Assembly: GCF_003284975.1 (NCBI RefSeq)
Contig: NZ_QMEU01000033.1
Location: forward strand, 1 to 40,596
Reading direction: 5' to 3'
Source: Mycobacterium colombiense
GTDB lineage: Bacteria > Actinomycetota > Actinomycetes > Mycobacteriales > Mycobacteriaceae
DNA: 40,596 nucleotides
The translations under genes were made by a program, and so were the position numbers. This document shows positions 1 to 9,251 of this stretch, in pieces; positions within the stretch are counted from its first letter, which is position 1; every line of letters begins with the position of its first letter. The notes below the pieces were generated by a model that saw only the letters and a program-made list of their open reading frames with translations, was not told where the DNA came from and ran no database searches.

Positions 1-764
1 TCGGCGGCTTCCTCCGCGGCGGCCACCCGCGGGCCGGCGGCGATCCGTTGCTGGGAGAGGTCGGCGACCTGCTGGGTCAACACGGCGTGGCGGGCCACCC
101 GCTCGTCGACCTCGGCGACCGCGGCCGCGCACTCGGCGACCGTGGCCTCGGCGTCGGCCAGCCGGACGATCGCGGCGGCCCACTCGCCCGTGGGACGTCC
201 GGTCGGGGTGAAGTAACGCCCGTATTCGGCATCGATGCGTTCGATGAGCAACGGCTCGGTGCCGCACAGCCCTCCGCTGTCGCCGGCGGCGACATCGAGC
301 GCGCGGGACAGTGCGTCACACCCGGACAGATCCACCGCGGCGGTCGACGCCGCCTGCAGCACCCGCTGGGCGTGCCACAGGTCGCTGTCCACCGTCTCGG
401 CCAGCATCGCCCGGACCCGCTCGTGGGCTTCGTCACCGGTGAGCTGTTCGCGGCACGGCCGGATGACCGTCAGCTCGGTCTCGCACTTCTTGTGAAAACG
501 CTTGCGGTAGACGAAACGGTAAGGGCCGCAGCTGATTTCGGCGGACACCTCGGAGCCCACATCGCTGTGGGTGGGCTTGACCTGTTTGACTTCCTTCTTC
601 GTCGAGCGGTCCCGGGCCTCCAACAGCAGGTCCAGGGCTTCGATCATCGACGACTTGCCGATCTCGTTGGCGCCACACACCACCACGACGCCGTGATCGG
701 GGAATTCGATGTCCCGGTGCGAAATCCCCCGGTAGTTGGTCAGGATCAGCCGGTGCAGCTTCAC
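1..764 (-). CDS. SbcC-like AAA ATPase (Rv1278-type), C-terminus cut by window edge
   Basis: The visible 254 residues are the N-terminal part of a larger protein; the gene runs off the left edge. It starts at a GTG that overlaps the stop of the upstream nuclease gene (GTGA). Residues 1-20 read as an SMC/RecF-type first strand, and a Walker A motif GANEIGKS lies at about residues 31-38. From about residue 190 the sequence is rich in A, E, V and Q, as at the start of a coiled coil. In SbcC/Rad50/YhaN proteins this head ATPase clamps DNA and controls the partner nuclease encoded next to it. The coupled start and the neighbouring SbcD-like gene support a two-subunit DNA repair complex. The function is inferred from family and context; the Walker B half lies outside the window. 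Confidence 0.85.
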   Translation of the reverse strand, partial: MKLHRLILTNYRGISHRDIEFPDHGVVVVCGANEIGKSSMIEALDLLLEARDRSTKKEVKQVKPTHSDVGSEVSAEISCGPYRFVYRKRFHKKCETELTVIRPCREQLTGDEAHERVRAMLAETVDSDLWHAQRVLQAASTAAVDLSGCDALSRALDVAAGDSGGLCGTEPLLIERIDAEYGRYFTPTGRPTGEWAAAIVRLADAEATVAECAAAVAEVDERVARHAVLTQQVADLSQQRIAAGPRVAAAEEAA

Positions 765-1912
765 GCCGCGCCCCGATCGGTGAGGCGCAGCAGCAGCGCC
801 AGGGCCGCCTGCGCGTCCGCGGCGGTGGCGGAGTCCTCCTCGCGCGCCGTCGCCACCAGCTCTTCGACCGCTGCGGCGGCGAAACCTCCGATGCCCAGAT
901 CGCTGAACTCGCCGTCGGCCGGGATCACGGCAAGGTGGGTGTGGCTGTCCCACGTGCGCAGGTGGGCGAATAGCCGTGCGTATTTGTCCAGGCAGGCGTC
1001 CAGCGCGGCGCGGTCGGTGACCGTCAGCGAACCGGTCAGCGCCAGGCGCACCACGGTCCGGTCCTTCTCGGTCATCAGGTCCAGGTTCATGTCGAGATCG
1101 GCGATGTCACGGCTGGAGTCGACCTGTCGGCGCAAGGTGACGAACCGCCAGCTTCCGACGTGCCGCGGCGCCACGGACACCGTCCGCTTCGGGTCGGCCT
1201 CGTCGACGTCGACGATCAGGACATGGCCTGGGTCGGCTTCCACGTCGTCGAAGTTGGTGACCTCCGGGGAGCCGGAATACCAGACCCGGCCGCTGTCGCC
1301 GACCCGGGTGAGCGAGTGCTTGTCCCCCAGCGCCACGTAATGCACCGCGCCGCGCGACAGCGCCTCGTCAACCTCGGCGAGCCGGATCAGCGAGGGCTTG
1401 TCCCGATCGGGATCCAGGACGTCCACCCCGCCGTGCGCCACCAGGATCCGGGTGCCCGCGGCAGCGGGCAGGTCGTCGAGGACGTCGGCGACCAGGTCGG
1501 TGGTCGGGACCTTCGACCGCCACGGCGCGGCGACGATTTCCAGCCCGGGACGCACCTGGTGCACGCCGGCCCGGTCAAGCACCACCACGTTGTCGGGCCG
1601 CTCGGCGGTGAACAGCGCGCTGGTGTACACCGACGAGGCGTCGAGGGGATCGTGGTTGCCGGGCAGCAGGTAAACCGGAATCCCGATGGCGCGCATGGCT
1701 TCCAGGGACTGTCCGATCACCTTCGGGGGAAGCTGATTGTGTTCGAAGACGTCGCCCGACACCACGACGAACTCGGCACCCACCTCGGCCGCCAGGGCGC
1801 CCAGACCGGAAACCGCGTCGCGGCGGGCGGCCGAATAGCGCGGCTGGGCGTCACCGGCGAGGAAGTGCCGGGTCATGCCCAACTGCCAGTCGGCGGTGTG
1901 CAGGAATCGCAT
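761..1912 (-). CDS. SbcD-like calcineurin-fold nuclease/phosphoesterase (Rv1277-type)
   Basis: 383 residues, close to the usual size of SbcD/YhaO-type DNA repair exonucleases. Motifs in order: HTADWQLG (residues 5-12), SGDVFEHN (52-59), GNHD (85-88), AHGG (159-162) and GDKH (196-199). These are the five metal-binding blocks of calcineurin-like phosphoesterases. Two positions differ from the SbcD consensus: DxH reads D8-W-Q10, and GHxH reads G-D197-K-H199. The start is ATG, with an AGGGGG ribosome-binding site about nine bases upstream. The stop overlaps the start of the SbcC-like gene, so the two are probably translationally coupled and act together on DNA ends. The substrate is not known from the sequence. 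Confidence 0.88.
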   Translation of the reverse strand: MRFLHTADWQLGMTRHFLAGDAQPRYSAARRDAVSGLGALAAEVGAEFVVVSGDVFEHNQLPPKVIGQSLEAMRAIGIPVYLLPGNHDPLDASSVYTSALFTAERPDNVVVLDRAGVHQVRPGLEIVAAPWRSKVPTTDLVADVLDDLPAAAGTRILVAHGGVDVLDPDRDKPSLIRLAEVDEALSRGAVHYVALGDKHSLTRVGDSGRVWYSGSPEVTNFDDVEADPGHVLIVDVDEADPKRTVSVAPRHVGSWRFVTLRRQVDSSRDIADLDMNLDLMTEKDRTVVRLALTGSLTVTDRAALDACLDKYARLFAHLRTWDSHTHLAVIPADGEFSDLGIGGFAAAAVEELVATAREEDSATAADAQAALALLLRLTDRGAA

Positions 1913-2138
1913 GCCGGCGACCCCCTTTCGAAGTGCGTGTTTACCTGGGCATCGAGAGTTTAGGTCTGCGCACCGACAAGACGCGGGACCTCGATCGGCA
2001 GGTCTTGGTCCGAGAAATCCGGCGAGATCGTCTGGGCCTGTGCTGCGCGTCGAGCCGGAGCGGTCGCAAATTCTAAATTAATTGCGCGAGTGTGAATCTA
2101 TGGCGATTTCTCGGCCGATTTGTGTCGGTGGGCCTCGC

Positions 2139-2144
2139 TAGTTT
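2139..2144 (+). promoter_or_regulatory. -10 box for leaderless HNH gene
   Basis: TAGTTT fits the mycobacterial TANNNT -10 consensus and ends six bases before the GTG start at 2151. The first transcribed base would therefore be the start codon. No Shine-Dalgarno sequence is present. The A/T-rich stretch at about 2069-2100 lies further upstream. Confidence 0.5.
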
Positions 2145-2150
2145 GGCGGT

Positions 2151-3512
2151 GTGACTGATCAGCAGGATGTCGAGGCGGTGTTCGACGCGCTCGATGCGGC
2201 CTGGGATCGGGTGTGCGCGCTGAACGTCGACGCGCTGCACCCGCGGCAACAGCTGGCGGTGTTGGCGCGCTGCGAAAAGCAGCGCCGGCGCATCCCGGCC
2301 GTCGAGCATCCCGTGATCAATTCCCTGGCCCGCCAAGCCCCCTCGCCCGAACTCGGCGGCACGGTGGTCCACGCCATCGCCGAGGCGGCCCTGATCAGCC
2401 GCGCCGAAGCCGCCCGCCCCCTCAAGGAGGCACGCGACCTGGGACCGCGCCACGGCCTGACCGGCGAACCCATCCCACCCGCCCTGGCGGCCACCGCCGC
2501 CGCCCAACGCGACGGCACCCTGGGTGCGGGTCAGGTGGCGGTGATCCGCACGTTCTACCACCAGCTGCCCGGCTGGATCGACATGCCCACCCGCGAGCGG
2601 GCCGAAGCGCGGTTGGTCACAGAAGGCAGCCGGTTTCGCCCCGAACAACTCGCCGGGCTGGCACACACCCTGGCCGACTGCCTCAACCCCGACGGCACCT
2701 ACACCGACGAGGACCGGGCGCGGGCACGCGGCCTGACCCTGGGCAACCAGCAACCCGATGGCATGTCGGCGCTGCGCGGCTGGCTGACCCCCGAAGCCCG
2801 CGCCACCCTGGAAGCCGTGCTGGCCAAACTCGCCGCCCCCGGCATGTGCAACCCCGACGACGACACCCCGTGTGTGGACGGTAGTCCCACCCAACAGGCC
2901 ATCGAACGCGATCCGCGCAGCACCGCCCAACGCAACCACGACGGACTCAACGCCGCACTGCGCGCCGTGTTGGCCTCCGGGAACCTGGGTCAGCACAACG
3001 GATTACCGGCCTCCATCATCGTCACCACCACACTGGCCGACCTCGAAGCCGCCGCCGGGCGCGGCCTGACCGGCGGCGGCACCCTCCTCCCGATGTCGGA
3101 TGTCATCCGCCTGGCCCGCCACGCCCACCACTACCTCGCGATCTTCGACAAAGCCAAGGCCCTGGCGCTCTATCACACCAAACGACTCGCCTCACCAGCT
3201 CAGCGAATCGTGTTATACGCCAAAGACCGCGGCTGCAGCGCCCCCGGCTGCACCGTGGGCGGCTACTACTGCGAAGTCCACCACGTCACCGACTACAGCA
3301 CCTGCCACACCACCGACGGCAACGACCTCACCTTCGCCTGCGGCCCGCACCACCGCCTGCTACGCCCCGGCGGCTGGATGACCCGCAAAAACACCAGAGG
3401 CGACACCCAATGGATCCCACCCCCACACCTCGACACCGGCCAACCCCGCACCAACACCTTCCACCACCCCGAAAAGCTGCTGGGTGATGACGAGGATGTG
3501 CCGCCGCACTGA
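2151..3512 (+). CDS. HNH endonuclease, DUF222 / 13E12 repeat family
   Basis: 453 residues. The N-terminal two thirds (about 1-340) is the helical DUF222 region found in the actinobacterial 13E12 repeat proteins. The C-terminal HNH nuclease domain spans about 355-415, with C362, C367 and C397 as likely zinc ligands, the EVHH pair H377/H378, N391 and HH at 400-401. All core HNH residues are present, so a metal-dependent DNA nuclease is likely. Mycobacterial genomes carry many copies of this family, and in M. tuberculosis some copies hold the attachment site of the phiRv1 prophage (known from literature). The gene sits between the Rv1277- and Rv1276c-type genes, where I recall no such gene in M. 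tuberculosis, so it looks like an insertion. Its GC content resembles that of the neighbours. Confidence 0.88.
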   Translation: MTDQQDVEAVFDALDAAWDRVCALNVDALHPRQQLAVLARCEKQRRRIPAVEHPVINSLARQAPSPELGGTVVHAIAEAALISRAEAARPLKEARDLGPRHGLTGEPIPPALAATAAAQRDGTLGAGQVAVIRTFYHQLPGWIDMPTRERAEARLVTEGSRFRPEQLAGLAHTLADCLNPDGTYTDEDRARARGLTLGNQQPDGMSALRGWLTPEARATLEAVLAKLAAPGMCNPDDDTPCVDGSPTQQAIERDPRSTAQRNHDGLNAALRAVLASGNLGQHNGLPASIIVTTTLADLEAAAGRGLTGGGTLLPMSDVIRLARHAHHYLAIFDKAKALALYHTKRLASPAQRIVLYAKDRGCSAPGCTVGGYYCEVHHVTDYSTCHTTDGNDLTFACGPHHRLLRPGGWMTRKNTRGDTQWIPPPHLDTGQPRTNTFHHPEKLLGDDEDVPPH

Positions 3513-3513
3513 T

Positions 3514-3519
3514 TAATCT
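3514..3519 (+). promoter_or_regulatory. -10 box for SixA-like gene
   Basis: TAATCT matches TANNNT and lies eight bases before the GTG at 3528, just after the HNH stop codon. It would give a leaderless or near-leaderless transcript and favours GTG 3528 over the in-frame GTG at 3522. Confidence 0.4.
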
Positions 3520-3527
3520 GAGTGCTC

Positions 3528-4031
3528 GTGACTGACCAGCACACCCTGCTGTTGATGCGGCACGCGAAGTCCGATTACCCGCCGGGCGTCGACGACCACG
3601 ACCGGCCGCTGGCGCCCCGCGGCATCCGCCAAGCCGGGCTGGCCGGCGACTGGCTGCGCGCAAACGCACCCGCCATCGACGGCGTGCTGTGCTCCACGGC
3701 GACGCGCACCCGCGAGACGCTGCTCAACACCGGCATCGATGCGCCGGTGCGATTCAGCGAGCGCCTCTACGCGAGCACTCCCGGCGCGCTGATCGACGAG
3801 ATCAACACGGTGGACGACGTCGTCGGCACGCTACTGGTCATCGGGCACGAGCCGACGATGTCGGCCCTGGCGCTGGGACTCGGCGGCGCCGGACGTACGA
3901 ATACCGCTGCCGCCGAACGGATTTCGGCCAAGTTTCCGACGTCGGCGATCGCGGTGCTCACCGTGCCGGGCGCGTGGAACGAGGTCGAACTCGGCGTGGC
4001 AACGCTGATCGACTTCGAAGTGCCGCGCTGA
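3528..4031 (+). CDS. SixA-like histidine phosphatase (Rv1276c-type)
   Basis: 167 residues of the histidine phosphatase (phosphoglycerate mutase-like) superfamily. The RHxK motif near the start (LLLMRHAK, R11-H12) carries the phospho-accepting histidine. The second catalytic histidine is in VIGHEP (H107), and arginines at 60-62 (TRTRET) should bind phosphate. The size and the RHAK form fit the SixA group, whose E. coli member acts on phosphohistidine in phosphorelay proteins; the substrate here is unknown. The GTG at 3528 is chosen because it matches the N-terminus of the M. tuberculosis protein as I recall it and has a -10 box upstream. The last codons lie in the first unit of a 59-bp tandem repeat. 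Confidence 0.85.
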   Translation: MTDQHTLLLMRHAKSDYPPGVDDHDRPLAPRGIRQAGLAGDWLRANAPAIDGVLCSTATRTRETLLNTGIDAPVRFSERLYASTPGALIDEINTVDDVVGTLLVIGHEPTMSALALGLGGAGRTNTAAAERISAKFPTSAIAVLTVPGAWNEVELGVATLIDFEVPR

Positions 4032-4158
4032 GGCTCGATTGCCCGGCTCCTCCGCACCCGGCTGCGCCGGCCGCATCGTCGCCGCGCTGAGGCTTGATTG
4101 CCCGGCTCCTCTGCACCCGGCTGCGCCGCCCGCATCGTCGCCGCGCTGAGGTTCGATC
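4023..4158 (+). repeat. 59-bp imperfect tandem repeat, 2.3 copies
   Basis: Units begin CCGCGCTGAGG at 4023, 4082 and 4141, so the period is exactly 59. The first two copies differ at only a few bases and the third breaks off after about 17 bases. The array covers the stop codon of the SixA-like gene and reaches the stop codon of lprC, which faces it. Each full unit contains CCGG-CTGCG-CC, which can form a small GC hairpin, so the array may act as a two-way terminator. It has the form of a variable-number repeat. Confidence 0.85.
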
Positions 4159-4723
4159 AGGAGTTGGTGGCCAGCGTCAGCTCCATCAGCTTGATGGCCT
4201 GACCGCACGCATCGATGCCCGGCGCCTGCGGGTTGACCCACCATCCGACCACACCGGCGGCGTCGCTGGCCACGCCGCACGCGCCGTTCGCGTCGTCGGG
4301 CCGCATCACGATCGAGTCGATCCCGGCGATCGACCGCGTCTCGATCTTGTACTTCAAGAATTCCGCGACCTTGCGCTCGTTGGACAGGCTGCCCTGCTCG
4401 AACCAGAACCGGGTGATGTCGATCAGCCCGGCCGGATTGGCCGCCTGCCAGCGGCAGATCGCACCGACGAAGGTGCTCTGAATGTCGAGCGGGTCGGCGC
4501 CCACCGTCTTGGCCAGGATGTCGCTGGTCAAGACCTCACATTCCTTGAGCAGGTTCGGATACTGCTGCTGAGAGTTGTTGTTGCGGGGCACATTGCCGCC
4601 CGCCTTGACCGCGTTGCCCCCGATCGAGCGGGAACACCCCGTCAACACCAACAGCGCGGCGATCACCACGATCGCGGCGGCAACCGCGGTCCTGCCGGCC
4701 CGGGAACGCGTCGAGGCCATCAT
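4157..4723 (-). CDS. lprC: Lipoprotein LprC, DUF3558 family
   Basis: 188 residues from ATG 4723. The signal peptide has basic residues at 6-11 and a hydrophobic run to the lipobox LTGC, so C30 should be lipidated after cleavage and the protein anchored outside the membrane. The mature part has the DUF3558 pattern: a Cys near 'KECEVLTSD', 'CRWQAANPAG', and a C-terminal 'NGACGVASD... CGQAIKLMELT' region, whose cysteines probably pair. The ATGATG start overlaps the lprB stop (ATGA), so the two lipoproteins form an operon with lprB first. A longer open frame upstream is rejected because it would bury the signal peptide. The biochemical role is unknown. Confidence 0.85.
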   Translation of the reverse strand: MMASTRSRAGRTAVAAAIVVIAALLVLTGCSRSIGGNAVKAGGNVPRNNNSQQQYPNLLKECEVLTSDILAKTVGADPLDIQSTFVGAICRWQAANPAGLIDITRFWFEQGSLSNERKVAEFLKYKIETRSIAGIDSIVMRPDDANGACGVASDAAGVVGWWVNPQAPGIDACGQAIKLMELTLATNS

Positions 4724-5277
4724 TTCGAATTCGCAATCGATTGACGAGCGAGTTCCTTCGCTATATCGCACGGCGGCGGAAACGGCTTCTGACTGAAACT
4801 GATTGACCACTCGATGAAGTCGTCCTGAAACTGAATGCCCACCTCGCACAGCGAGTCACCCAGGTTGGGCTCGTTGCCGATGGCGATGAAACCGCCATGT
4901 CCGTTGATGTTGATGTCATCGACACTGGCCCGCGAGAGCTCCTCGGTCTTGCGTTCGCGACCGATGGGGCTGCCGCGATACCAGGAGAAGGAGAAGTGCG
5001 GCCCCAGGATGCCGCCACCGGCGAGCCACTGGCACCCCACTGAATTGCGGGCGGTGTTGATCAGCCCGGTGACCTTGGTGAGCTCCGCTACGGTCTGGTC
5101 GCTGATGCCGCCGCACTGCGGGAACATCGCACCGTGGTTGCCCTGGCCGTTCTGCGGCGTCGACGACACGGTGGCGCCCGGTTTGTTGCCGCCGGAATCG
5201 GAGCAGCCCGCAGCCGCGGGGATCAGGATCGTCACTGCTGACGCCACGAGAGCCAGCGCCCTCGTGCTACGCCGCAC
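4720..5277 (-). CDS. lprB: Lipoprotein LprB, DUF3558 family
   Basis: 185 residues from GTG 5277, the length I recall for M. tuberculosis LprB. A GTG at 5316 is also in frame and would add 13 residues before the signal peptide. The short N-terminus RRSTR is followed by a hydrophobic stretch and the lipobox AAGC, giving lipidation at C25. The mature protein has the DUF3558 layout (CGGISDQTVAELTKVTGL, a central CQWLAGG, and a late CDIAKELA). It is the paralogue and operon partner of LprC, and its stop overlaps the lprC start. It is divergent from the ABC transporter genes. Its function is unknown; paired DUF3558 lipoproteins may act as a surface complex (inference). Confidence 0.85.
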   Translation of the reverse strand: MRRSTRALALVASAVTILIPAAAGCSDSGGNKPGATVSSTPQNGQGNHGAMFPQCGGISDQTVAELTKVTGLINTARNSVGCQWLAGGGILGPHFSFSWYRGSPIGRERKTEELSRASVDDININGHGGFIAIGNEPNLGDSLCEVGIQFQDDFIEWSISFSQKPFPPPCDIAKELARQSIANSK

Positions 5278-5458
5278 CGCTACCCTGCTTCCGCTCCGCC
5301 CGCTGCTGGTCCACACGATGCACTGTAGCGGCAGCCCAGCGGGTCAACCACCGACGCGCCTGAGCAGGTATTTCGGGGCCGCAAACAAGTGGGTGCGGAC
5401 CTGGACCGTCCGGCGGTTGGCGGGGACGGCCGCGCAGACGGTGTGCGACAGTTACCCC

Positions 5459-7225
5459 ATGCTCCTGGCACTGCTGCGCCAGTACATCCAGCCGTACCGG
5501 CGGCTGGTGGCGGTGCTGATGGTGCTGCAGCTGATCGGCAACCTCGCGTCGCTGTACCTGCCGACCGTCAACGCCGCCATCATCGACGAGGGCGTGGCCA
5601 AGGGCCATACCACCACGATCGTCCGGCTCGGCGTAGTGATGCTGGGTGTCACCGCGGTGCAGGTGCTGTGCTCGGTCGGGGCGATCTATGTCGGCTCGCG
5701 CACCGGGATGGGCTTCGGCCGCGATCTGCGCGCCGCGATGTTCGAGCACGTCACCACCTTCTCCGAGCGCGAGACCGCCCGATTCGGGGCGCCGACGCTG
5801 CTGACCCGCAGCACCAACGACGTGCGGCAAATCCAGTACCTGGTCCAGATAAGCGGCACCGTGCTGGTGACCGCCCCGATCATGTGCCTCGGCGGAATCT
5901 TCATGGCCATCCGCCAGGAGGCCGCGCTGACGTGGCTGCTGCTGGTCAGCGTGCCGATCATGGCGGTGGCCAACTACTGGGTGATGTCGCACATGCTGCC
6001 CCTGTTCCGCCGGATGCAGGGCCTGATCGACGGCATCAACCGGGTGCTGCGCGACCAGCTGGCCGGCGTCCGGGTGGTCCGCGCGTTCGCGCGAGAAGGT
6101 TTCGAACGTGACCGCTTCGCCCGCGCCAACACCGCGTTGTCGAACACTGCACTGACCGCCGGCAACTGGCAAGCGTTGATGCTGCCGGTGACCACGCTGA
6201 CCATCAACGTGTCCAGCGTCGCGCTGATCTGGTTCGGCGGGTTGCGCATCGACCGCGGCCAGATGCAGGTCGGTTCGCTGACCGCCTTCCTGGCCTACTT
6301 CACCCAGATTCTGATGGCGGTGTTGATGGCGACCATGACGCTGGTGGTGTTGCCGCGCGCCTCGGTGTGCGCCGAGCGGATCACCGAGGTGCTCGCCACC
6401 CGGCCGGCGGTGACCGACCCGGTGAACCCGCGATCCCCGCGCGGCGCCATCACCGGGGTCGTGCACCTGCACGGCGCGACCTTCACCTATCCGGGCGCCG
6501 ATCGCCCTGTGTTGCAAGATGTTTCGCTGACCGCGTTGCCCGGAACCACCACCGCCATCGTCGGCAGCACCGGTTCGGGCAAGTCGACGCTGGTCTCGCT
6601 GATCTGCCGGCTCTACGACGTGACCGGCGGCGGCGTCTCGGTCGACGGCATCGATGTCCGCGAATACCAGACCGAGCGGCTGTGGTCGGCGATCGGGCTG
6701 GTTCCCCAGCGCGGCTACCTGTTTACCGGGACGGTTGCGGACAACCTGCGCTACGGCGCCGCCCCGCATCAGGCCCCTACCGAAGACCAGATGTGGGAGG
6801 CGTTGCGGGTGGCCGCCGCCGACGATTTCGTGCGGGCCCACGATGACGGGCTGCAGATGCGGGTGGCCCAGGGCGGCATCAACTTCTCCGGCGGACAACG
6901 GCAGCGACTCGCCATCGCCCGGGCGGTCATCCGCCGCCCGGCCATCTTTTTGTTCGACGACTCCTTCGCCGCGCTCGATGCGCGCACCGACGCGCGGGTC
7001 CGCGCCTCGCTACGAGAGGCCTCCGGTGACGCGACCGTCATCGTTGTCACACAACGCATTTCGATCGCGTCCACGGCCGACCAGGTGATCGTGATCGACA
7101 ACGGGAATCTGGTGGGCGCGGGCACCCACGAATCGCTGCTCGCCGATTGCGCCACCTACGCCGAATTCGCCGACTCGCAGTCGGTCGGCGCCGTGCGATC
7201 CGGACGATCCGGGGGCACACGGTGA
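5459..7225 (+). CDS. ABC exporter half-transporter, degenerate-site subunit (Rv1273c-type)
   Basis: 588 residues: a six-helix type IV exporter membrane domain (about 15-320) followed by a nucleotide-binding domain. Walker A is GSTGSGKS (369-376), the signature is FSGGQ (476-480), and Walker B is IFLFDD (D500, D501). The base after Walker B that is normally the catalytic Glu is Asp501, and the switch histidine is Gln532 (VTQRIS). In heterodimeric exporters such as TM287/288 these changes mark the non-hydrolysing site. The next gene supplies the consensus Walker B/His and a divergent signature, so the pair should form one working and one degenerate ATP site. The long open frame upstream of ATG 5459 runs antisense through lprB and is rejected. 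In M. tuberculosis the partner Rv1272c has been linked to fatty-acid import; the substrate here is unproven. Confidence 0.9.
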   Translation: MLLALLRQYIQPYRRLVAVLMVLQLIGNLASLYLPTVNAAIIDEGVAKGHTTTIVRLGVVMLGVTAVQVLCSVGAIYVGSRTGMGFGRDLRAAMFEHVTTFSERETARFGAPTLLTRSTNDVRQIQYLVQISGTVLVTAPIMCLGGIFMAIRQEAALTWLLLVSVPIMAVANYWVMSHMLPLFRRMQGLIDGINRVLRDQLAGVRVVRAFAREGFERDRFARANTALSNTALTAGNWQALMLPVTTLTINVSSVALIWFGGLRIDRGQMQVGSLTAFLAYFTQILMAVLMATMTLVVLPRASVCAERITEVLATRPAVTDPVNPRSPRGAITGVVHLHGATFTYPGADRPVLQDVSLTALPGTTTAIVGSTGSGKSTLVSLICRLYDVTGGGVSVDGIDVREYQTERLWSAIGLVPQRGYLFTGTVADNLRYGAAPHQAPTEDQMWEALRVAAADDFVRAHDDGLQMRVAQGGINFSGGQRQRLAIARAVIRRPAIFLFDDSFAALDARTDARVRASLREASGDATVIVVTQRISIASTADQVIVIDNGNLVGAGTHESLLADCATYAEFADSQSVGAVRSGRSGGTR

Positions 7226-9126
7226 CCGCCGCGGCCACCCGGGCCGCCAACCGGACGATCCCCGCAACCCGGTCGCGCGACTTCTGGGGTTCGGCCGCCC
7301 GCCTAGTGAAACGGCTTGCGCCGCAACGACGGCTGTGCATCGCGGTGATCACCTTGGGTATCACCGGCACGGCGATCGGGGTGATCGTCCCGCGAATCCT
7401 GGGGCACGCCACCGACTTGCTGTTCAACGGCGTCATCGGGCGCCAGCTGCCCGCCGGGATGACCAAGGCCCAGGCCGTCGCCGCCGCACGCGGCCGAGGC
7501 GCCGACACCTTTGCCGACTTGCTGTCCGGGATGAACGTGGTCCCGGGTCACGGCGTCGACTTCGGCGCGGTCGCACGAACGCTGACGCTGGCATTGGCCC
7601 TCTATCTCGTTTCGGCGCTGCTGATTTGGATGCAGGCGCGGCTGCTCAACGTCACCGTGCAGCGCACCATGGTGGGTTTACGTTCCGATGTCGAGGACAA
7701 AATCCACCGGCTGCCGTTGTCCTACTTCGACGGACGTCAGCGCGGCGAGTTGCTGAGCCGGGTCACCAACGACGTCGACAACATCCAATCGTCGCTGGCG
7801 ATGACGATCAGCCAGCTGTTGACATCGGTCCTGACCGTGGTGGCGGTGCTGGCGATGATGCTTTCCATCTCGCCGCTGTTGGTGGTGATCACCGTGCTGA
7901 CGGTGCCGCTGTCGCTGTTGGCGACGCGGGCGATCGCGCGACGCTCCCACCGCCTGTTCGTCGCGCAGTGGACCAGCATCGGACGCCTGAACGCCCACAT
8001 CGAGGAGACCTACAGCGGTTTCACGGTGGTCACGACGTTCGGCCACCAGGCGGCGGCGCGCGAGCAGTTCCGCGCCCTCAACGACGACGTCTACCGGGCC
8101 AGTTTCGGGGCTCAATTCTTCTCCGGGCTGGTGGCACCGGCGACGACGTTCATCGGCAACCTCGGCTACGTCGCCGTCGCGGTGGTGGGCGGCCTGCAGG
8201 TGGCCACCGGCCACATCACCCTGGGCAACATCCAGGCGTTCATTCAATATGTGCGGCAGTTCAACTCGCCACTGAGCCAGCTCGCCGGCATGTACAACAC
8301 ACTGCAATCCGGGGTGGCCAGCGCCGAGCGGATTTTCGTGCTGCTCGACGAGCCCGAGGAGGCGCCGGATCCTGTGCCGGCCCTGCGGGCCGGCACGCCC
8401 CCGCGGCCCGGTGGACGCGTCGAGTTCGCCCATGTGAGCTTCGCCTACCGCCCGGGCACCCCGGTGATCGAGGACCTGTCCATGGTGGCCGAACCGGGCA
8501 GCACGGTGGCGATCGTCGGGCCGACGGGAGCGGGCAAAACCACGCTGGTGAACCTGCTGATGCGGTTCTATGACGTCGACGCGGGACACATCCTGCTCGA
8601 CGGGGTCGACATCAGCACGCTGGACCGCCGGTCGCTGCGGTCGCGGATCGGCATGGTGCTGCAGGACACCTGGCTGTTCGACGGGACGATCGCGGAGAAC
8701 ATCGCCTATGGACGCCCCGACGCCGGTGAGGACGAGGTGCTCGACGCCGCCAAGGCCGCCTACGTCGACCGGTTCGTCCAGACGCTGCCGGCGGGCTACC
8801 AGACCCGGATCAGCGGTGACGGAGGCAACATCAGCGCCGGCGAGAAGCAGCTCATCACCATCGCGCGCGCGTTTCTTGCCCGCCCACAACTGTTGATCCT
8901 GGACGAGGCGACCAGCTCGGTCGACACCCGCACCGAGGCCCTCATCCAGCACGCGATGCGTGAATTGCGCCGCGATCGCACGAGTTTCATTATCGCGCAC
9001 CGACTTTCGACGATCCGCGACGCCGACCGCATCGTGGTGGTCGAGGCCGGGCGGATCGTCGAACAGGGCAATCACACCGAACTACTCGCCCGGCGCGGCA
9101 CGTATTACGAGATGACACAGGCATAA
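7222..9126 (+). CDS. ABC exporter half-transporter, catalytic subunit (Rv1272c-type)
   Basis: 634 residues. GTG 7222 overlaps the stop of the preceding half-transporter (GTGA), showing translational coupling. A six-helix domain is interrupted after helix 1 by an extra segment of about 70 residues (roughly 70-120) before helix 2. The nucleotide-binding domain has Walker A GPTGAGKT (433-440), signature ISAGEK (S538-A-G-E541) instead of LSGGQ, Walker B LILDEA with catalytic E562, and switch H593. Thus its own Walker A/B/His are intact while its signature, which faces the partner's degenerate site, is not consensus. It is the catalytic half of a heterodimeric inner-membrane transporter. Confidence 0.9.
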   Translation: MTAAATRAANRTIPATRSRDFWGSAARLVKRLAPQRRLCIAVITLGITGTAIGVIVPRILGHATDLLFNGVIGRQLPAGMTKAQAVAAARGRGADTFADLLSGMNVVPGHGVDFGAVARTLTLALALYLVSALLIWMQARLLNVTVQRTMVGLRSDVEDKIHRLPLSYFDGRQRGELLSRVTNDVDNIQSSLAMTISQLLTSVLTVVAVLAMMLSISPLLVVITVLTVPLSLLATRAIARRSHRLFVAQWTSIGRLNAHIEETYSGFTVVTTFGHQAAAREQFRALNDDVYRASFGAQFFSGLVAPATTFIGNLGYVAVAVVGGLQVATGHITLGNIQAFIQYVRQFNSPLSQLAGMYNTLQSGVASAERIFVLLDEPEEAPDPVPALRAGTPPRPGGRVEFAHVSFAYRPGTPVIEDLSMVAEPGSTVAIVGPTGAGKTTLVNLLMRFYDVDAGHILLDGVDISTLDRRSLRSRIGMVLQDTWLFDGTIAENIAYGRPDAGEDEVLDAAKAAYVDRFVQTLPAGYQTRISGDGGNISAGEKQLITIARAFLARPQLLILDEATSSVDTRTEALIQHAMRELRRDRTSFIIAHRLSTIRDADRIVVVEAGRIVEQGNHTELLARRGTYYEMTQA

Positions 9127-9251
9127 GCGCCTGGCGGGCGCATTGATAAGCGGCCGCGATCGCTACCAAGAAGTTATTGAGAAGACACCAAGGAACAAAC
9201 GCGACGCTGGGATCGTCCTACTCAGTAACGCACCTGAAAGGGGTGGCAGCA

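Noticed and set aside
2151..3512. Prophage or insertion sequence around the HNH gene
   Set aside because: No integrase, transposase or terminal inverted repeats are seen; only the single gene and a 14-bp near-repeat.
4724..4849. N-terminal extension of LprC
   Set aside because: It would place about 40 residues before the lipoprotein signal peptide; ATG 4723 overlaps the lprB stop.
4835..5458. N-terminal extension of the first ABC subunit
   Set aside because: It runs antisense through lprB, has no similarity to transporter sequence, and ATG 5459 gives the family length.
5267..6898. 543-codon open frame on the minus strand across the first ABC gene
   Set aside because: Rich in H, Q, R and D with no domain, and antisense to a clearly conserved ABC transporter. 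Long antisense frames are expected at this GC content.
7678..9075. 465-codon open frame on the minus strand across the second ABC gene
   Set aside because: Same low-complexity composition; the plus-strand frame holds all ABC motifs.
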